Below are positions 17,490 to 25,854 of a stretch of DNA of 64,000 nt, piece after piece; position 1 is the stretch's first letter; every line of letters starts with the position of its first letter. The stretch spans positions 1,289,001 through 1,353,000 of the forward strand of contig NZ_OOHJ01000018.1 of assembly GCF_900323885.1 (NCBI RefSeq), in the 5' to 3' direction. The notes below the pieces were generated by a model, which was not told the origin of the DNA, ran no database searches, and saw nothing but the letters and a program-made list of their open reading frames with translations. Position numbers and translations under genes: made by a program. Source of the stretch: [Actinomadura] parvosata subsp. kistnae (GTDB taxonomy: Bacteria > Actinomycetota > Actinomycetes > Streptosporangiales > Streptosporangiaceae).

Positions 17490-19193
17490 TCACCGGTAGA
17501 CCCGCACGTAGTCGACGAGCATCCGGGACGGGAACGGGGTGGCGGCGTTCGGCGGGCCCGGCCAGTCGCCGCCCACCGCGAGGTTGAGGATGAGGTAGAA
17601 GGGGTGGTCGAAGATCCAGGGGCCGCGCGTCTGCTCCACCTGGTCCTTGCTGATCGTGAACACCGTCCGCCCGTCGAGCGAGTAGACGATGCCCTTGCTG
17701 TCCCAGTCGGCGGCCCAGACGTGGAAGTCGTCGGAGTAGTCGGCGCCGTTCGGCAGCGTGTACGGCGACCCGATGCCGCCGCCCCCGTTGTACGCGGGCG
17801 CGTGCACGGTGGAGTAGGACGTCTTCACGTCCTTGCCGAGGACCTCCATGATGTCGATCTCGCCGTTGTACGGCCACGGCCGCCCGGTCAGGAAGTCGGC
17901 CCCCATCATCCAGAACGCGGGCCAGAACCCGTTCCCCTTCGGCACCTTGATCCGCGCTTCGACGCGGCCGTACGTGAAGTGGAACTTGGTCCCGGTGTTC
18001 ATCCTGGCGGAGGTGTACTGGCAGGTGGTGCTGCCGGTGAGCGGGTCGGGCGGGCAGGCGGAGCCGGGGGTGGCCTGCTTGCGGGCCTCCATCACGAGGT
18101 GGCCCTGGCCGTCCATGGAGGCGTTGTCGTGGTCGGTGTAGTACTCCAGCTCGTTGTTGGGGCCGGTGCCGGGGTCGGCGCGCCACTTGGCGGGGTCGGG
18201 CTTGGTGCCGGCGGCGCCGTTGAACTCGTCGCTCCACACCAGGGCGGGCGGGTCGGCGGGGTCCTGGGGCGGTGCCGGCGGGGTAGTGGGGTTGCCGCCG
18301 GTGCCGTACACCTGGAACTCCCACAGGCTGTAGCCGTAGGCGCCGGCGCGCTGGGTGCCGTACATGCGGACGTAGCGGCCGGTGCCGCTGACGTTCAGCG
18401 TCTGCTTGAAGCCGGTGCCGCCGGTCGTGCTGTAGATCGTGGTCCAGGTGGCCGCGTCGGGCGAGGTCTGGAGCTGGAAGGATCTCGCGTAGGCCGGGTC
18501 CCACTGCAGGATCACCTTGCTGACCTGGGCGGTCGCGCCGAGGTCCACGTAGATCCAGCCGGGGTCGGACCACGCGGCGGTGGCCCACCGGCTGGCCGGG
18601 TCGAGGTCGAACGCCCTGGCGGGGGTGCACTCCCAGCAGTTCGCGTCGTGCTGGGAGCTGGAGGCGACGCCGGGCTTGTTGTACGACAGCAGCCGCTCGC
18701 CGCCGGCGGGGCCGCCCGTGCCGTACACCTTGAACTCCCAGAGGCTGTAGCCCCACGGGGTGGCGCGCTGGGTGCCGAGGAGGCGGACGTAGCGGCCGCT
18801 GCCGGACACGGACAGTGTCTGGTTGCCTCCGGTGCCGCTCGTGGTGGAGTGGACGGTGCTCCAGGAGGCGCCGTCGGTGGACACCTGGATCTGGAAGGCG
18901 GTGGCGTAGGCGGCCTCCCAGCTCAGCTCGACCTGGCTGATGGCGGCGGTCGCGCCGAGGTCCACCTGGATCCACTGGGGGTCGGAGAACGCGCTGGACC
19001 AGCGGGTCCCGGCGTCGCCGTCCACGGCGGCGGAGGCGGGGAAGGCGGCGGCGCTCTCGGTGGAGGAGGCGGTGGCGGGCCGCCCTTGGGACAGCAGGGG
19101 GTCGGCGGCGGAGGCGGGCGGCACGGCGAGCAGGGACAGGGGGATCACGAGGGCGGCGAGTGCCGCGAGCCGGCGTAAGAGCGATGGAGTCAC
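17490..19193 (-). CDS. Secreted GH16 beta-glucanase with two discoidin (F5/8C) domains
   Basis: The 567-residue exported enzyme probably cleaves beta-1,3(-1,4)-glucans. Order: signal peptide (LAALAALVIPLSLLAVPPASA), two F5/8 type C carbohydrate-binding domains (about residues 30-175 and 180-310, each with WIQVDLGA/WIYVDLGA and GYSLWEF(K/Q)VYG), a proline-rich linker, then a GH16 domain starting LVWSDEFNG. The catalytic ExDxxE is visible in GEIDIMEVLG. The C-terminus NLAVGGDWPG...MLVDYVRVYR is typical of GH16. Start GTG at 19193, with GGAG six bases upstream, directly before the signal peptide. Operators at 19225-19238 and 19310-19329 lie upstream. Confidence 0.95.
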   Translation of the reverse strand: MTPSLLRRLAALAALVIPLSLLAVPPASAADPLLSQGRPATASSTESAAAFPASAAVDGDAGTRWSSAFSDPQWIQVDLGATAAISQVELSWEAAYATAFQIQVSTDGASWSTVHSTTSGTGGNQTLSVSGSGRYVRLLGTQRATPWGYSLWEFKVYGTGGPAGGERLLSYNKPGVASSSQHDANCWECTPARAFDLDPASRWATAAWSDPGWIYVDLGATAQVSKVILQWDPAYARSFQLQTSPDAATWTTIYSTTGGTGFKQTLNVSGTGRYVRMYGTQRAGAYGYSLWEFQVYGTGGNPTTPPAPPQDPADPPALVWSDEFNGAAGTKPDPAKWRADPGTGPNNELEYYTDHDNASMDGQGHLVMEARKQATPGSACPPDPLTGSTTCQYTSARMNTGTKFHFTYGRVEARIKVPKGNGFWPAFWMMGADFLTGRPWPYNGEIDIMEVLGKDVKTSYSTVHAPAYNGGGGIGSPYTLPNGADYSDDFHVWAADWDSKGIVYSLDGRTVFTISKDQVEQTRGPWIFDHPFYLILNLAVGGDWPGPPNAATPFPSRMLVDYVRVYR

Positions 19194-19224
19194 AACGTCT
19201 CCGTCAAACTGGGGGGAAGGTTCG

Positions 19225-19238
19225 AGGGAGCGCTCCCT
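19225..19238. promoter_or_regulatory. CebR-like LacI operator O1
   Basis: AGGGAGCGCTCCCT is a perfect 14-bp palindrome with the GAGCGCTC core of actinobacterial CebR/CelR-type LacI operators (TGGGAGCGCTCCCA). It sits about 30 bp upstream of the GH16 start. Confidence 0.8.
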
Positions 19239-19309
19239 GAGAAGGAGAGTGCTCGCGCCCCTAATCCCTGTCAAGGCTCGGGTTAACCCTCCGGAAACCT
19301 CCCAGACGC

Positions 19310-19329
19310 TTGAGAGAGCGCTCTCTCAA
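19310..19329. promoter_or_regulatory. CebR-like LacI operator O2, perfect 20-bp palindrome
   Basis: TTGAGAGAGCGCTCTCTCAA is perfectly symmetric and shares the GAGCGCTC core with O1. It is placed between the GH16 gene and the lacI-type gene, suited to repress the GH16 promoter. Confidence 0.85.
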
Positions 19330-19473
19330 ACACTCTCCGGCGCCACTCCGACCACTGTCACCAGCGCATATCCCCGCCCTTCCGCCGTCTTGCCCCGCGA
19401 GCCCACCCCGGCCCGAGAAACATTCCGTAACCGGCGCACCTTGACTGCTGTCGCCCGCGCACTTCACCCTCAT

Positions 19474-19489
19474 GGGGAAGCGCTCTCTC
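19474..19489. promoter_or_regulatory. Imperfect operator O3 before the lacI-type gene
   Basis: GGGGAAGCGCTCTCTC keeps the AGCGCT core and one good half-site, 17 bp before the GTG of the regulator. It fits autoregulation. Confidence 0.6.
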
Positions 19490-19505
19490 ACCCCTGAGGA
19501 GGAAA

Positions 19506-20495
19506 GTGGACCGGCCCACCCTGGAAGCCGTGGCCGCCCGGGCCGGCGTCTCCAAGTCCAGCGTCTCCCGGGTCATCAACGGCGCCACCACCGTCGCCCC
19601 GTCCATCCGCGAGGTCGTGCTGCGCGCCGTCAGGGAGCTCGGCTACGTCCCCCACGCCGCCGCCCGCAACCTGGCCACCCGCCGCACGAACGCCGTCGCC
19701 CTCGTCGTCTCCGACCCGCCCAAGGGCCTGGTCTCCGACGACCCCATGTTCTCGGCCGTCGTCCGCCAGGCCAGCAGGAAGCTGGAGGCGGCCGGCAAGC
19801 AGGTCGTGCTCATGCTGGCCGGCTCGGAAGACAGCCGCGCCCGCGTCGCCCAGTACGTCGCCGCCGGTCACGTGGACGGCGTCATGCTCGTCTCCATGCA
19901 CGGGGCCGACTCGCTGCCCGCCACGCTGGCCCGCAGGGGCCTGCCCATCGTCTCCCTGGGCCGCACGAACCCGGCCGTCCCGTACGTGGACAACGACAAC
20001 CCCGGCGGCGCCGACCTCGCCGTCCGCCACCTCCTCCGCCAGGGCAGGCGCCGGGTGGCCACGATCACGGGCCCGCTCGACATGATCGCCTCCCAGGAGC
20101 GCCTCTCCGGCTACACGGACGTCATGCGCGAGACCGGCCACCGCTCGATCGTCGCGATCGGCGACTTCACCCGCGTCTCCGGCGCCGACGCCATGCGCCA
20201 GCTCCTCCAGGACGACCCCGCCCTCGACGCCGTCTTCGCCGCCAACGACCTCATGGCCATCGGCGCCCTGCGCACCCTGCGCGAGGCGGGCCGCCGGGTG
20301 CCGGACGACGTGGCGGTGGTGGGCTTCGACGACATCGAGGCCGCCCGCTACACCACCCCGGCCCTGACCACCGTGCACAGCCCGATGACCGACTGGGCCA
20401 CCGCCACCGTGGACCTGCTGCTGGGGCTGTTCGAGGGCGGGTCGGGCGAGCCCGTGCTCCTCCCGGCCGAGCTCGTCGTCCGCGAGTCCGCATGA
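19506..20495 (+). CDS. LacI-family repressor of the GH16/DUF1996 unit
   Basis: The 329-residue regulator has an N-terminal LacI HTH (TLEAVAARAGVSKSSVSRVING at residues 5-26), a hinge helix (AARNLATRRTNAVALVV) and a periplasmic-binding-like sensor domain ending in DDVAVVGFDDIEAARYTTPALTTV. Three related palindromes lie in the 312-bp gap to the GH16 gene. The CebR/CelR class is released by cello- or other oligosaccharides; the inducer here is inferred to be a beta-glucan oligosaccharide. The GTG at 19506 follows GAGGAGGAAA. Confidence 0.93.
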   Translation: MDRPTLEAVAARAGVSKSSVSRVINGATTVAPSIREVVLRAVRELGYVPHAAARNLATRRTNAVALVVSDPPKGLVSDDPMFSAVVRQASRKLEAAGKQVVLMLAGSEDSRARVAQYVAAGHVDGVMLVSMHGADSLPATLARRGLPIVSLGRTNPAVPYVDNDNPGGADLAVRHLLRQGRRRVATITGPLDMIASQERLSGYTDVMRETGHRSIVAIGDFTRVSGADAMRQLLQDDPALDAVFAANDLMAIGALRTLREAGRRVPDDVAVVGFDDIEAARYTTPALTTVHSPMTDWATATVDLLLGLFEGGSGEPVLLPAELVVRESA

Positions 20496-20573
20496 GATAA
20501 CCCGAAATTTCCGCATAACGTCGCGACGGCCGATGACCAAGAAGGGGTGTAATCGACGAAAGGAGCACGGCCG

Positions 20574-21134
20574 GTGCGTCGCAGACAGGCGGACATCGCT
20601 ACGGACCCGGACGCTTTCGAAGCGTTCTACCGGCGCCATGTCGATGCGATCACCTCGTTCCTCGCCCGCCGCGTCCCCGACCCCCACACGGTCGCCGACC
20701 TGGTGGCGGAGGTCTTCCTCGCGGTGCTCGACTCCGCCCACACCTACCGGCCGGGACGCGGCAGCGAGATCGCCTGGCTGTACGGCGTGGCCCGCAACAC
20801 CCTCTCGGCCGAGCGGCGACGGGCGTTCAAGGAGACGAGGCTGGCGGGGAAGGTGGGCGGGCGCAGACCGCTCGACTCCGACGACCTCGCCGAGCTCGAA
20901 GCCAGGATCGACGCGGAAAGCCTGGCCAGGCGGGCCCTCAAGGCCATGGCCGGATTGCCGGACGGTGATCGCGCGATGCTCGAGCTGGTCGTCATCGACC
21001 AGCTCACGGTGAGCGAGGCGGCCGCCGCCCTCGGCATCCGGCAGGGGGCCGCCAGGGCCAGGCTGCACCGCGCCCGCCGCACGCTCAGGGACGTGCCGGA
21101 GATGGCTGCCTTCGTCTTGGGAGGAACGCGATGA
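20574..21134 (+). CDS. ECF RNA polymerase sigma factor
   Basis: The 186-residue protein has sigma-70 region 2 (FEAFYRRHVDAITSFLARRV, TVADLVAEVFLAVLD, IAWLYGVARNTL) and region 4 (LPDGDRAMLELVVIDQLTVSEAAAALGIRQGAARARLHRARRTL). It lacks long extensions. It overlaps the next membrane protein gene by ATGA, so that protein is its likely anti-sigma or response partner. The GTG at 20574 follows GAAAGGAGCACG. Confidence 0.93.
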   Translation: MRRRQADIATDPDAFEAFYRRHVDAITSFLARRVPDPHTVADLVAEVFLAVLDSAHTYRPGRGSEIAWLYGVARNTLSAERRRAFKETRLAGKVGGRRPLDSDDLAELEARIDAESLARRALKAMAGLPDGDRAMLELVVIDQLTVSEAAAALGIRQGAARARLHRARRTLRDVPEMAAFVLGGTR

Positions 21135-21811
21135 ATTTCAAGGAGCACGTGCTGATGGAGCTCAGAGCCGAGATCGTGGCCCGCAACGAGGCCCGCCGCC
21201 GGCGGGTCAGGCGGCGCCTGTTCACGGGGGCCGCGCTGGCGGGCCTCGCGGCGGTGGCGGCCGTGGCGGCGCCGCTCCTGACCGGATCGGAGACGCCGGC
21301 CTACGCCGTCACGAAGAACACCGACGGCACCATCACCCTGAAGATCAACGAGCTCAGGGACCCCGCCCAGGTGGAGCAGGACCTCAAGGACCTCGGCGTG
21401 ACCGCCGACGTCTCCTACGTCAAGCCCGGCACCCGCTGCGCCCCCGACCGCGGCGAGAGCGACAGCGGCCCCTCGTTCACCAAGGAAGAGCTGCAGAGCA
21501 AGGACCCGGCGGTCAGGAAACGCATCAAGGACGCGATCGCGAACTCGCCCAACGCCAAGGCGCTCAAGATCGGACACGGTGAGGTCCGGATCGACCCGCA
21601 CTACATCAAGGCGGGCCAGACGGCCGTCATGGAGTTCACCGAGAACGCCGACCAGACCTCCGGCCCCGAGAAGCCCCGAGCCCTGTGGCAGTTCAGCGGC
21701 TACCTCGTCACCGGCCCGGTCGCCCCCTGCCGCATCATCGACGACCCGTCCTGGGACCAGCTCCCCGACCCGAAGAAGCACCCGGAGGCGTACCCGCCGG
21801 CCGGCAGCTGA
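21131..21811 (+). CDS. Membrane-anchored protein coupled to ECF sigma factor
   Basis: The 226-residue protein has a short basic N-terminus (NEARRRRVRRRL), one membrane segment (FTGAALAGLAAVAAVAAPLL, about residues 31-51) and an extracytoplasmic part with YAVTKNTDGTITLKINEL. I do not recognise a zinc-binding anti-sigma HxxxCxxC motif. The four-base overlap with the sigma gene suggests a functional link, and anti-sigma activity is possible but unproven. Two Cys residues (CAPDRG and APCRII) could form a disulphide outside the membrane. Confidence 0.75.
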   Translation: MNFKEHVLMELRAEIVARNEARRRRVRRRLFTGAALAGLAAVAAVAAPLLTGSETPAYAVTKNTDGTITLKINELRDPAQVEQDLKDLGVTADVSYVKPGTRCAPDRGESDSGPSFTKEELQSKDPAVRKRIKDAIANSPNAKALKIGHGEVRIDPHYIKAGQTAVMEFTENADQTSGPEKPRALWQFSGYLVTGPVAPCRIIDDPSWDQLPDPKKHPEAYPPAGS

Positions 21812-21936
21812 TCCGCACCAGATCCGTCTGCGCCGCCGTCCGGGACCGCTCCGCCAACCACACGCCCGGGTGACCCATGGGGAGCACCGGAACGGCCGGA
21901 AGCGGTGGGGCGAGCGGCACCACCGCTTCGGAGGCG

Positions 21937-22461
21937 CTACATCTTGGTGAGGACGTAGAGCAGAGCGTTCATACTGGTGCCGCTGACGATGTCGCGCTTT
22001 TCGATCAAACGGCCGATGTCCGTGAGCGGCACCCACTCAATGCGCTCGGCCTCCCACGCCTCCGACGGCGGGCCGATGTGCCAGGCACTGTCAGCACGGA
22101 AGATGTGGTGCTCGGAATCGGAGATGCCGTTCGTGGGCTGGGTGTAGAGGAGCGGGCGTAGGGAGCCGGGCCGCCAGCCGGTCTCCTCTTCGACTTCGCG
22201 GGCGGCGGCGACGATCGGCTCCTCGCCTTCCTCCACCTTGCCGATGGGGATCTCCCAGCCCCAGGTGTCGGTGATGAAGCGGTGCCGCCAGATGAGCAGC
22301 ACCCGGCTCCGCTCGTCGATGACGACCGCGCCCGCGCCGGGGGCGGTGCGGATGAGCCGGTGGTCGAGATGCCGCCCGTCCGGGAGCTCCACATCGGCCA
22401 CCCGGACATCGAGCCAGCGATCGGTGTAGACCGATTCTTCGGAGTGGACCTGCCAGCGCAT
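21937..22461 (-). CDS. NUDIX hydrolase (ADP-ribose pyrophosphatase-like)
   Basis: The 174-residue protein has a complete NUDIX box, G-x5-E-x7-REVEEETGW (GKVEEGEEP... at about residues 74-96), preceded by VLLIWRHRFITDTWGWEIP. It resembles ADP-ribose or nucleoside-diphosphate sugar hydrolases. It is downstream of the HTH-TPR regulator on the same strand (39-bp gap), a pairing that may reflect co-transcription. Confidence 0.92.
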   Translation of the reverse strand: MRWQVHSEESVYTDRWLDVRVADVELPDGRHLDHRLIRTAPGAGAVVIDERSRVLLIWRHRFITDTWGWEIPIGKVEEGEEPIVAAAREVEEETGWRPGSLRPLLYTQPTNGISDSEHHIFRADSAWHIGPPSEAWEAERIEWVPLTDIGRLIEKRDIVSGTSMNALLYVLTKM

Positions 22462-22500
22462 GCGACTGCTCCCAGCGTGGACGCCTGAAACGGCACCACG

Positions 22501-23847
22501 CTACAAGGGGAGGCCCGTCTGCTGCCTCGCGCGCGCGACAAAGTCCTTCACCGGCCGCGTGTCATGCGCACCGAGCACTGTCGTGACCGACTCGATGCGC
22601 TCGGCCAGGCGCTCGGACTCCATGCCCTCGGTGCGGTCCAGCATGCTCTCCGCGGTGGCGGCGGCCTGCTCCAGCTCGTCGCTTTCGGCAAGGATGAGGG
22701 CGAGTGTGGCCAGCCTGTGAGCTTGCCCTCGCAAATGGCAGGTACCCGCCAGGCGCAGCGCCTCCTCGGCGTACATCCGGGCAGACGTCAGGTCTCCCAG
22801 CCGCCGGAGCGCCTCGGCGTGCTGGCATTCAAGAAGTCCCGGCTGTACGTAGCCGGTCTCCGCCGGTTCCTCGCCCTGCCGGATCCGAGCAGCCGTGCTC
22901 TCCGCCATGCGCATGTGCGCATGGCAACTCGCCCGATCGCTGATCCGGGCGTACGCCTTGGCTTGCAGGAGGTGAAGGTCGGTTGCCAGGGCGGGGCTCG
23001 GGTGGCCTCGTGCTCCACGCAGCGCGGTCTCGCAGTACTGGATCACTCGCCGGTACTTCGCCTGCGCCATCGCCTGGTTGGCCAGCAACGCGATCACGTA
23101 ACCGCCGAAGGCGAGGTTGCTGGACGCCTTGGCCATGCGCAGCGCGTGGAAAAGGTAGCGCTGCGACAGCGCCTGCCTGTCTGAGCCGTATGCGCAAATC
23201 CCCGCAAGCGCGACCAACCCACCGGCCGCCCTGAACAACTCTCTGCCGAGGGTGTCATCATGACTGCCTTTGAGCAGCGGAGCCACGCTCGTGTTGAGGA
23301 AGGCCACGAGACGAGTCCCTACAGGAACGCCTCCTACTCGCCTGTACATCTGCTCGTAGCGGATCCGCGCGCACTTGAGCGCCTGAACGTCATGCATCTC
23401 CACCGGCTGCGGGCCCCGGCGGGAAACATCGACCTCGTGCGGTGGGTTCTCCCATTCGAAGACGGGCGCGATGGCGGACGGGCCGTCGATCATGGCTGCG
23501 TCGACAGGCAGGACCTTGCCGCTAAGATCACCTCGCCACAGGGCAACTGCCTGATCAACGGTGTGGGGCAGGCCGGTCTCGAGGCCGTCGCCTGGTGTCC
23601 TCGCCATCCCGATATCGGTCAGTCCAAGGACACGCCCGGCCTTGGCGCCGACGATCTCGCAGATGATCTCTGGGACGTCGCCTCGTGGAATGGCGCTGTC
23701 CCTGATCCATCGCGCCACCGCCGTATGGTCGTACCGAGTGGGACGGCCGGCGGACGCCGTGGCCCTATTGATGCGTGCGGCGAGTCCCGCATGCGAAATG
23801 CCTGCCTGCGCGAGCAGCGCGTCCAGCAGCATGTTCGGCTCACTCAT
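22501..23847 (-). CDS. HTH-TPR transcriptional regulator
   Basis: The 448-residue protein starts with an XRE-like HTH (LDALLAQAGISHAGLAARINRA; HTAVARWIRDSAIPRGDVPEII) and continues with a long alpha-helical, TPR-like sensor region (ALRMAKASSNLAFGGYVIALLANQAMAQAKYRRVIQYCETAL..., then SARMYAEEALRLAGTC). This architecture is common in actinomycetes and often responds to peptides or small molecules. The start at 23847 (MSEPNMLLDALL) has GGAGG six bases upstream. It is divergent from the unknown gene pair at 24031-24893. Confidence 0.88.
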   Translation of the reverse strand: MSEPNMLLDALLAQAGISHAGLAARINRATASAGRPTRYDHTAVARWIRDSAIPRGDVPEIICEIVGAKAGRVLGLTDIGMARTPGDGLETGLPHTVDQAVALWRGDLSGKVLPVDAAMIDGPSAIAPVFEWENPPHEVDVSRRGPQPVEMHDVQALKCARIRYEQMYRRVGGVPVGTRLVAFLNTSVAPLLKGSHDDTLGRELFRAAGGLVALAGICAYGSDRQALSQRYLFHALRMAKASSNLAFGGYVIALLANQAMAQAKYRRVIQYCETALRGARGHPSPALATDLHLLQAKAYARISDRASCHAHMRMAESTAARIRQGEEPAETGYVQPGLLECQHAEALRRLGDLTSARMYAEEALRLAGTCHLRGQAHRLATLALILAESDELEQAAATAESMLDRTEGMESERLAERIESVTTVLGAHDTRPVKDFVARARQQTGLPL

Positions 23848-24030
23848 TGCCAGCCTCCGTCGAGCGACGCCATATTCGGAGTGTAAGCATGGCGTTACTA
23901 GACGGACGGGCCTGGCGGCGTAGCGAGAGATCACGGATACATCGCATTCACACGGGGTGTGAAGCGACTCCCACCGCCATCCCGGATCGCACGCTTATGG
24001 GAATAACCGCCTGCCGGGTCCACTGGCTCC

Positions 24031-24384
24031 ATGAGCCCCACTCATCCGGAGATCATCGCTACACCGTTATCGCTACGCGCCGTACGCGAGATGGGCAAGG
24101 CGCTGGAAACTCTCGGCGTCCCTGCAGAGGTCCACGACGGCTACGGGCTGGCCTTGGTGTCCGTCTGGGTGGGCCTGGTGGTCTGGTGCGATGGTGAACG
24201 CTACTGGTGGCGTGCCGGCTGGGATCCCCACCGCAGGCGAGTCATTTACGCCTATCACCCGGTACTCGAACCCGAGCGTGCCGCGCGCCGCGTTGCCTCA
24301 CGCTACTCGGCGCTCCGCGCAAACCGGCCCTTGCCCGTGCTCAACAGTGAAGCCTCGGCAAGCGTCACCGAGCGTGCCACTTGA
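24031..24384 (+). CDS. Unknown small protein, divergent from HTH-TPR regulator
   Basis: This 117-residue protein is not recognised. It is rich in Trp and Tyr in the middle (LVSVWVGLVVWCDGERYWWRAGWD), with a basic C-terminal half, and no signal peptide or clear membrane segment. Its TGA overlaps the TTG of the next gene. It faces the HTH-TPR regulator across 183 bp, which suggests that the regulator may control it. Confidence 0.6.
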   Translation: MSPTHPEIIATPLSLRAVREMGKALETLGVPAEVHDGYGLALVSVWVGLVVWCDGERYWWRAGWDPHRRRVIYAYHPVLEPERAARRVASRYSALRANRPLPVLNSEASASVTERAT

Positions 24385-24893
24385 GCTCCGTGACTCCGCA
24401 GCCAGGAAACCGGGTGATGATCGCGGGCCGCCTGGCCCGCAGCAATCCGAGAACGCGCGCCTACCGCAGGGCGCTCGAAGGACGCAGTGACGTAGTGATC
24501 GCCGTCTTCGCCTACGGATACAACGCGCTCGTCAGCCTCGACGACGGTCTCGGAGCTCTCCCGGATGGCATTCACCGCTGGTCCGTGCATGTGGACGATC
24601 TCAACTATCCGTCCGAGACGGACGCTGGGGAGCCAGCATGGGAAAGCTACCCAGCGGGAGTCTCCGGACTCCGGCGGGAGACCGTCATCCACGCCGTACT
24701 GCCCGGCGGAGCGACCGGCCTGTGCACAGAGCCGGTAAGACCGCTGCCGATCTCCGGCTGGATTCTGCCGTTCGATCCAACCTCTGGGCGAGCCTGCGTC
24801 CGATGCGGCGCCCTCGCCTCCGACGGCCACGCAGCCGTGCGTCCCGACCGAGGTGTCACCGCCGTCCTCACCCGCGATTCCCCAGCACTCTGA
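24381..24893 (+). CDS. Unknown protein coupled to the preceding gene
   Basis: The 170-residue product is unknown. Starting at the TTG 24381 it reads MSSVTPQPGNRVMIAGRLARSNPR and has a central GYNALVSLDDGLGALPDG. The C-terminal half contains CVRCGALASDGHAAV, a possible partial metal site. The TTG overlaps the upstream stop by TTGA; later GTG/ATG codons are alternatives. It is followed by 600 bp without a gene. Confidence 0.5.
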   Translation: MSSVTPQPGNRVMIAGRLARSNPRTRAYRRALEGRSDVVIAVFAYGYNALVSLDDGLGALPDGIHRWSVHVDDLNYPSETDAGEPAWESYPAGVSGLRRETVIHAVLPGGATGLCTEPVRPLPISGWILPFDPTSGRACVRCGALASDGHAAVRPDRGVTAVLTRDSPAL

Positions 24894-25497
24894 GCCTTTC
24901 ATCCTGAGTAACGGTTCTCTTCGATGAGCTACAACATAAGGAGCACCCGCACAAGCGTGATCGCGCGATGCGGGGCAGCAGCGCTGCTTAGTCGGTACGT
25001 TCCATACCTTCAAGGTCGCGACGGCGCGCTTGCGGGCAGAACCGATAAGGGATGGTGGGTGCAGTCGTGCGTCACGAGCTTCTCAACCGCTGCGTGATCT
25101 AGAACGAACGCCATCTTCGGTACGCTCTGCGCTCGATTGCTAACGCTGGAGCGGTCCCAGCCGATAGACCGAGAGTACCCCGGAGCCAGTTCCGCGCCGG
25201 GACAGTTGCGGAGGACGGAGAAGTACGAGCATGTCGGACAACCTGATCTCTCGCCGGGGGTTCAACAACTAGACGACTTTTCGCTGGTGCGTTTATCAGT
25301 TGGTTCCGCAGGCGGGAGCACACCTCGCGTCAGCATGCAGGACCAGCGATGACGCACCTAAGGCGCTTCGACGGAACTCCAGCAGGGGAAACACCGCTGT
25401 TCCTCTGGCATCGCGATCGCTGGCGAAAGACTTCAGGCAGGACCGTAAGGGCAGGGCTTCGATGCAGGAATCTACAGCCAGGGATGGAGAGAGCCCC
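24894..25497. other. Gene-poor stretch before the EACC1-caspase pair
   Basis: I see no supportable gene here. Both strands hold only short open frames of about 70 codons without recognisable domains, and the base composition becomes less GC-rich towards the right. It may contain the promoter of the EACC1 gene and remains of recombination at the left edge of the island. Confidence 0.5.
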
Positions 25498-25854
25498 ATG
25501 AATGTCATGATCTCGATCAGCGCGAATGATCGAGTCCGCGAACTCGCCTCACTGGCCGCTTGGTTGCAGAGCCAGCGAGACCTGCAAGGAAATGTCCGCG
25601 CTGTATCCGAAAAACCTCGGGAGAGAGAACTCGGCGGTATGGTCGAACTTCTCGCCGTAACCTTGAGTTCAGGAGGAGCCGGACTGGCCCTGTCCAGATC
25701 GCTGGTTGCATGGCTGAGTAATCGCCACACAGACGTCAGCATCACCATCACAACAGAAAGCGGCACCATCAAGCTGGATGCTCTCCGGACAAGAGACGCC
25801 TTGCCTATGCTCGAGAAAATCCTGCAGCAGAACACGACCGGCCGCGATGACTGA
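25498..25854 (+). CDS. Effector-associated constant component 1 (EACC1) protein
   Basis: The 118-residue protein matches the EACC1 pattern I know from actinobacterial conflict systems: a short beta-alpha domain (MNVMISISANDRVREL), a GGMVELLAVTLSSGGAGLALSRSLVAWLSNR amphipathic/hydrophobic centre, and a beta-hairpin end ITITTESGTIKLDALR. EACC1 proteins are encoded next to effectors such as caspase-like peptidases and are thought to help hold or present them. It overlaps the caspase gene by eight bases, so translation is coupled. The ATG at 25498 follows GGAGAGAG; an in-frame ATG at 25462 is the alternative. Assignment is by pattern, without a search. Confidence 0.72.
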   Translation: MNVMISISANDRVRELASLAAWLQSQRDLQGNVRAVSEKPRERELGGMVELLAVTLSSGGAGLALSRSLVAWLSNRHTDVSITITTESGTIKLDALRTRDALPMLEKILQQNTTGRDD

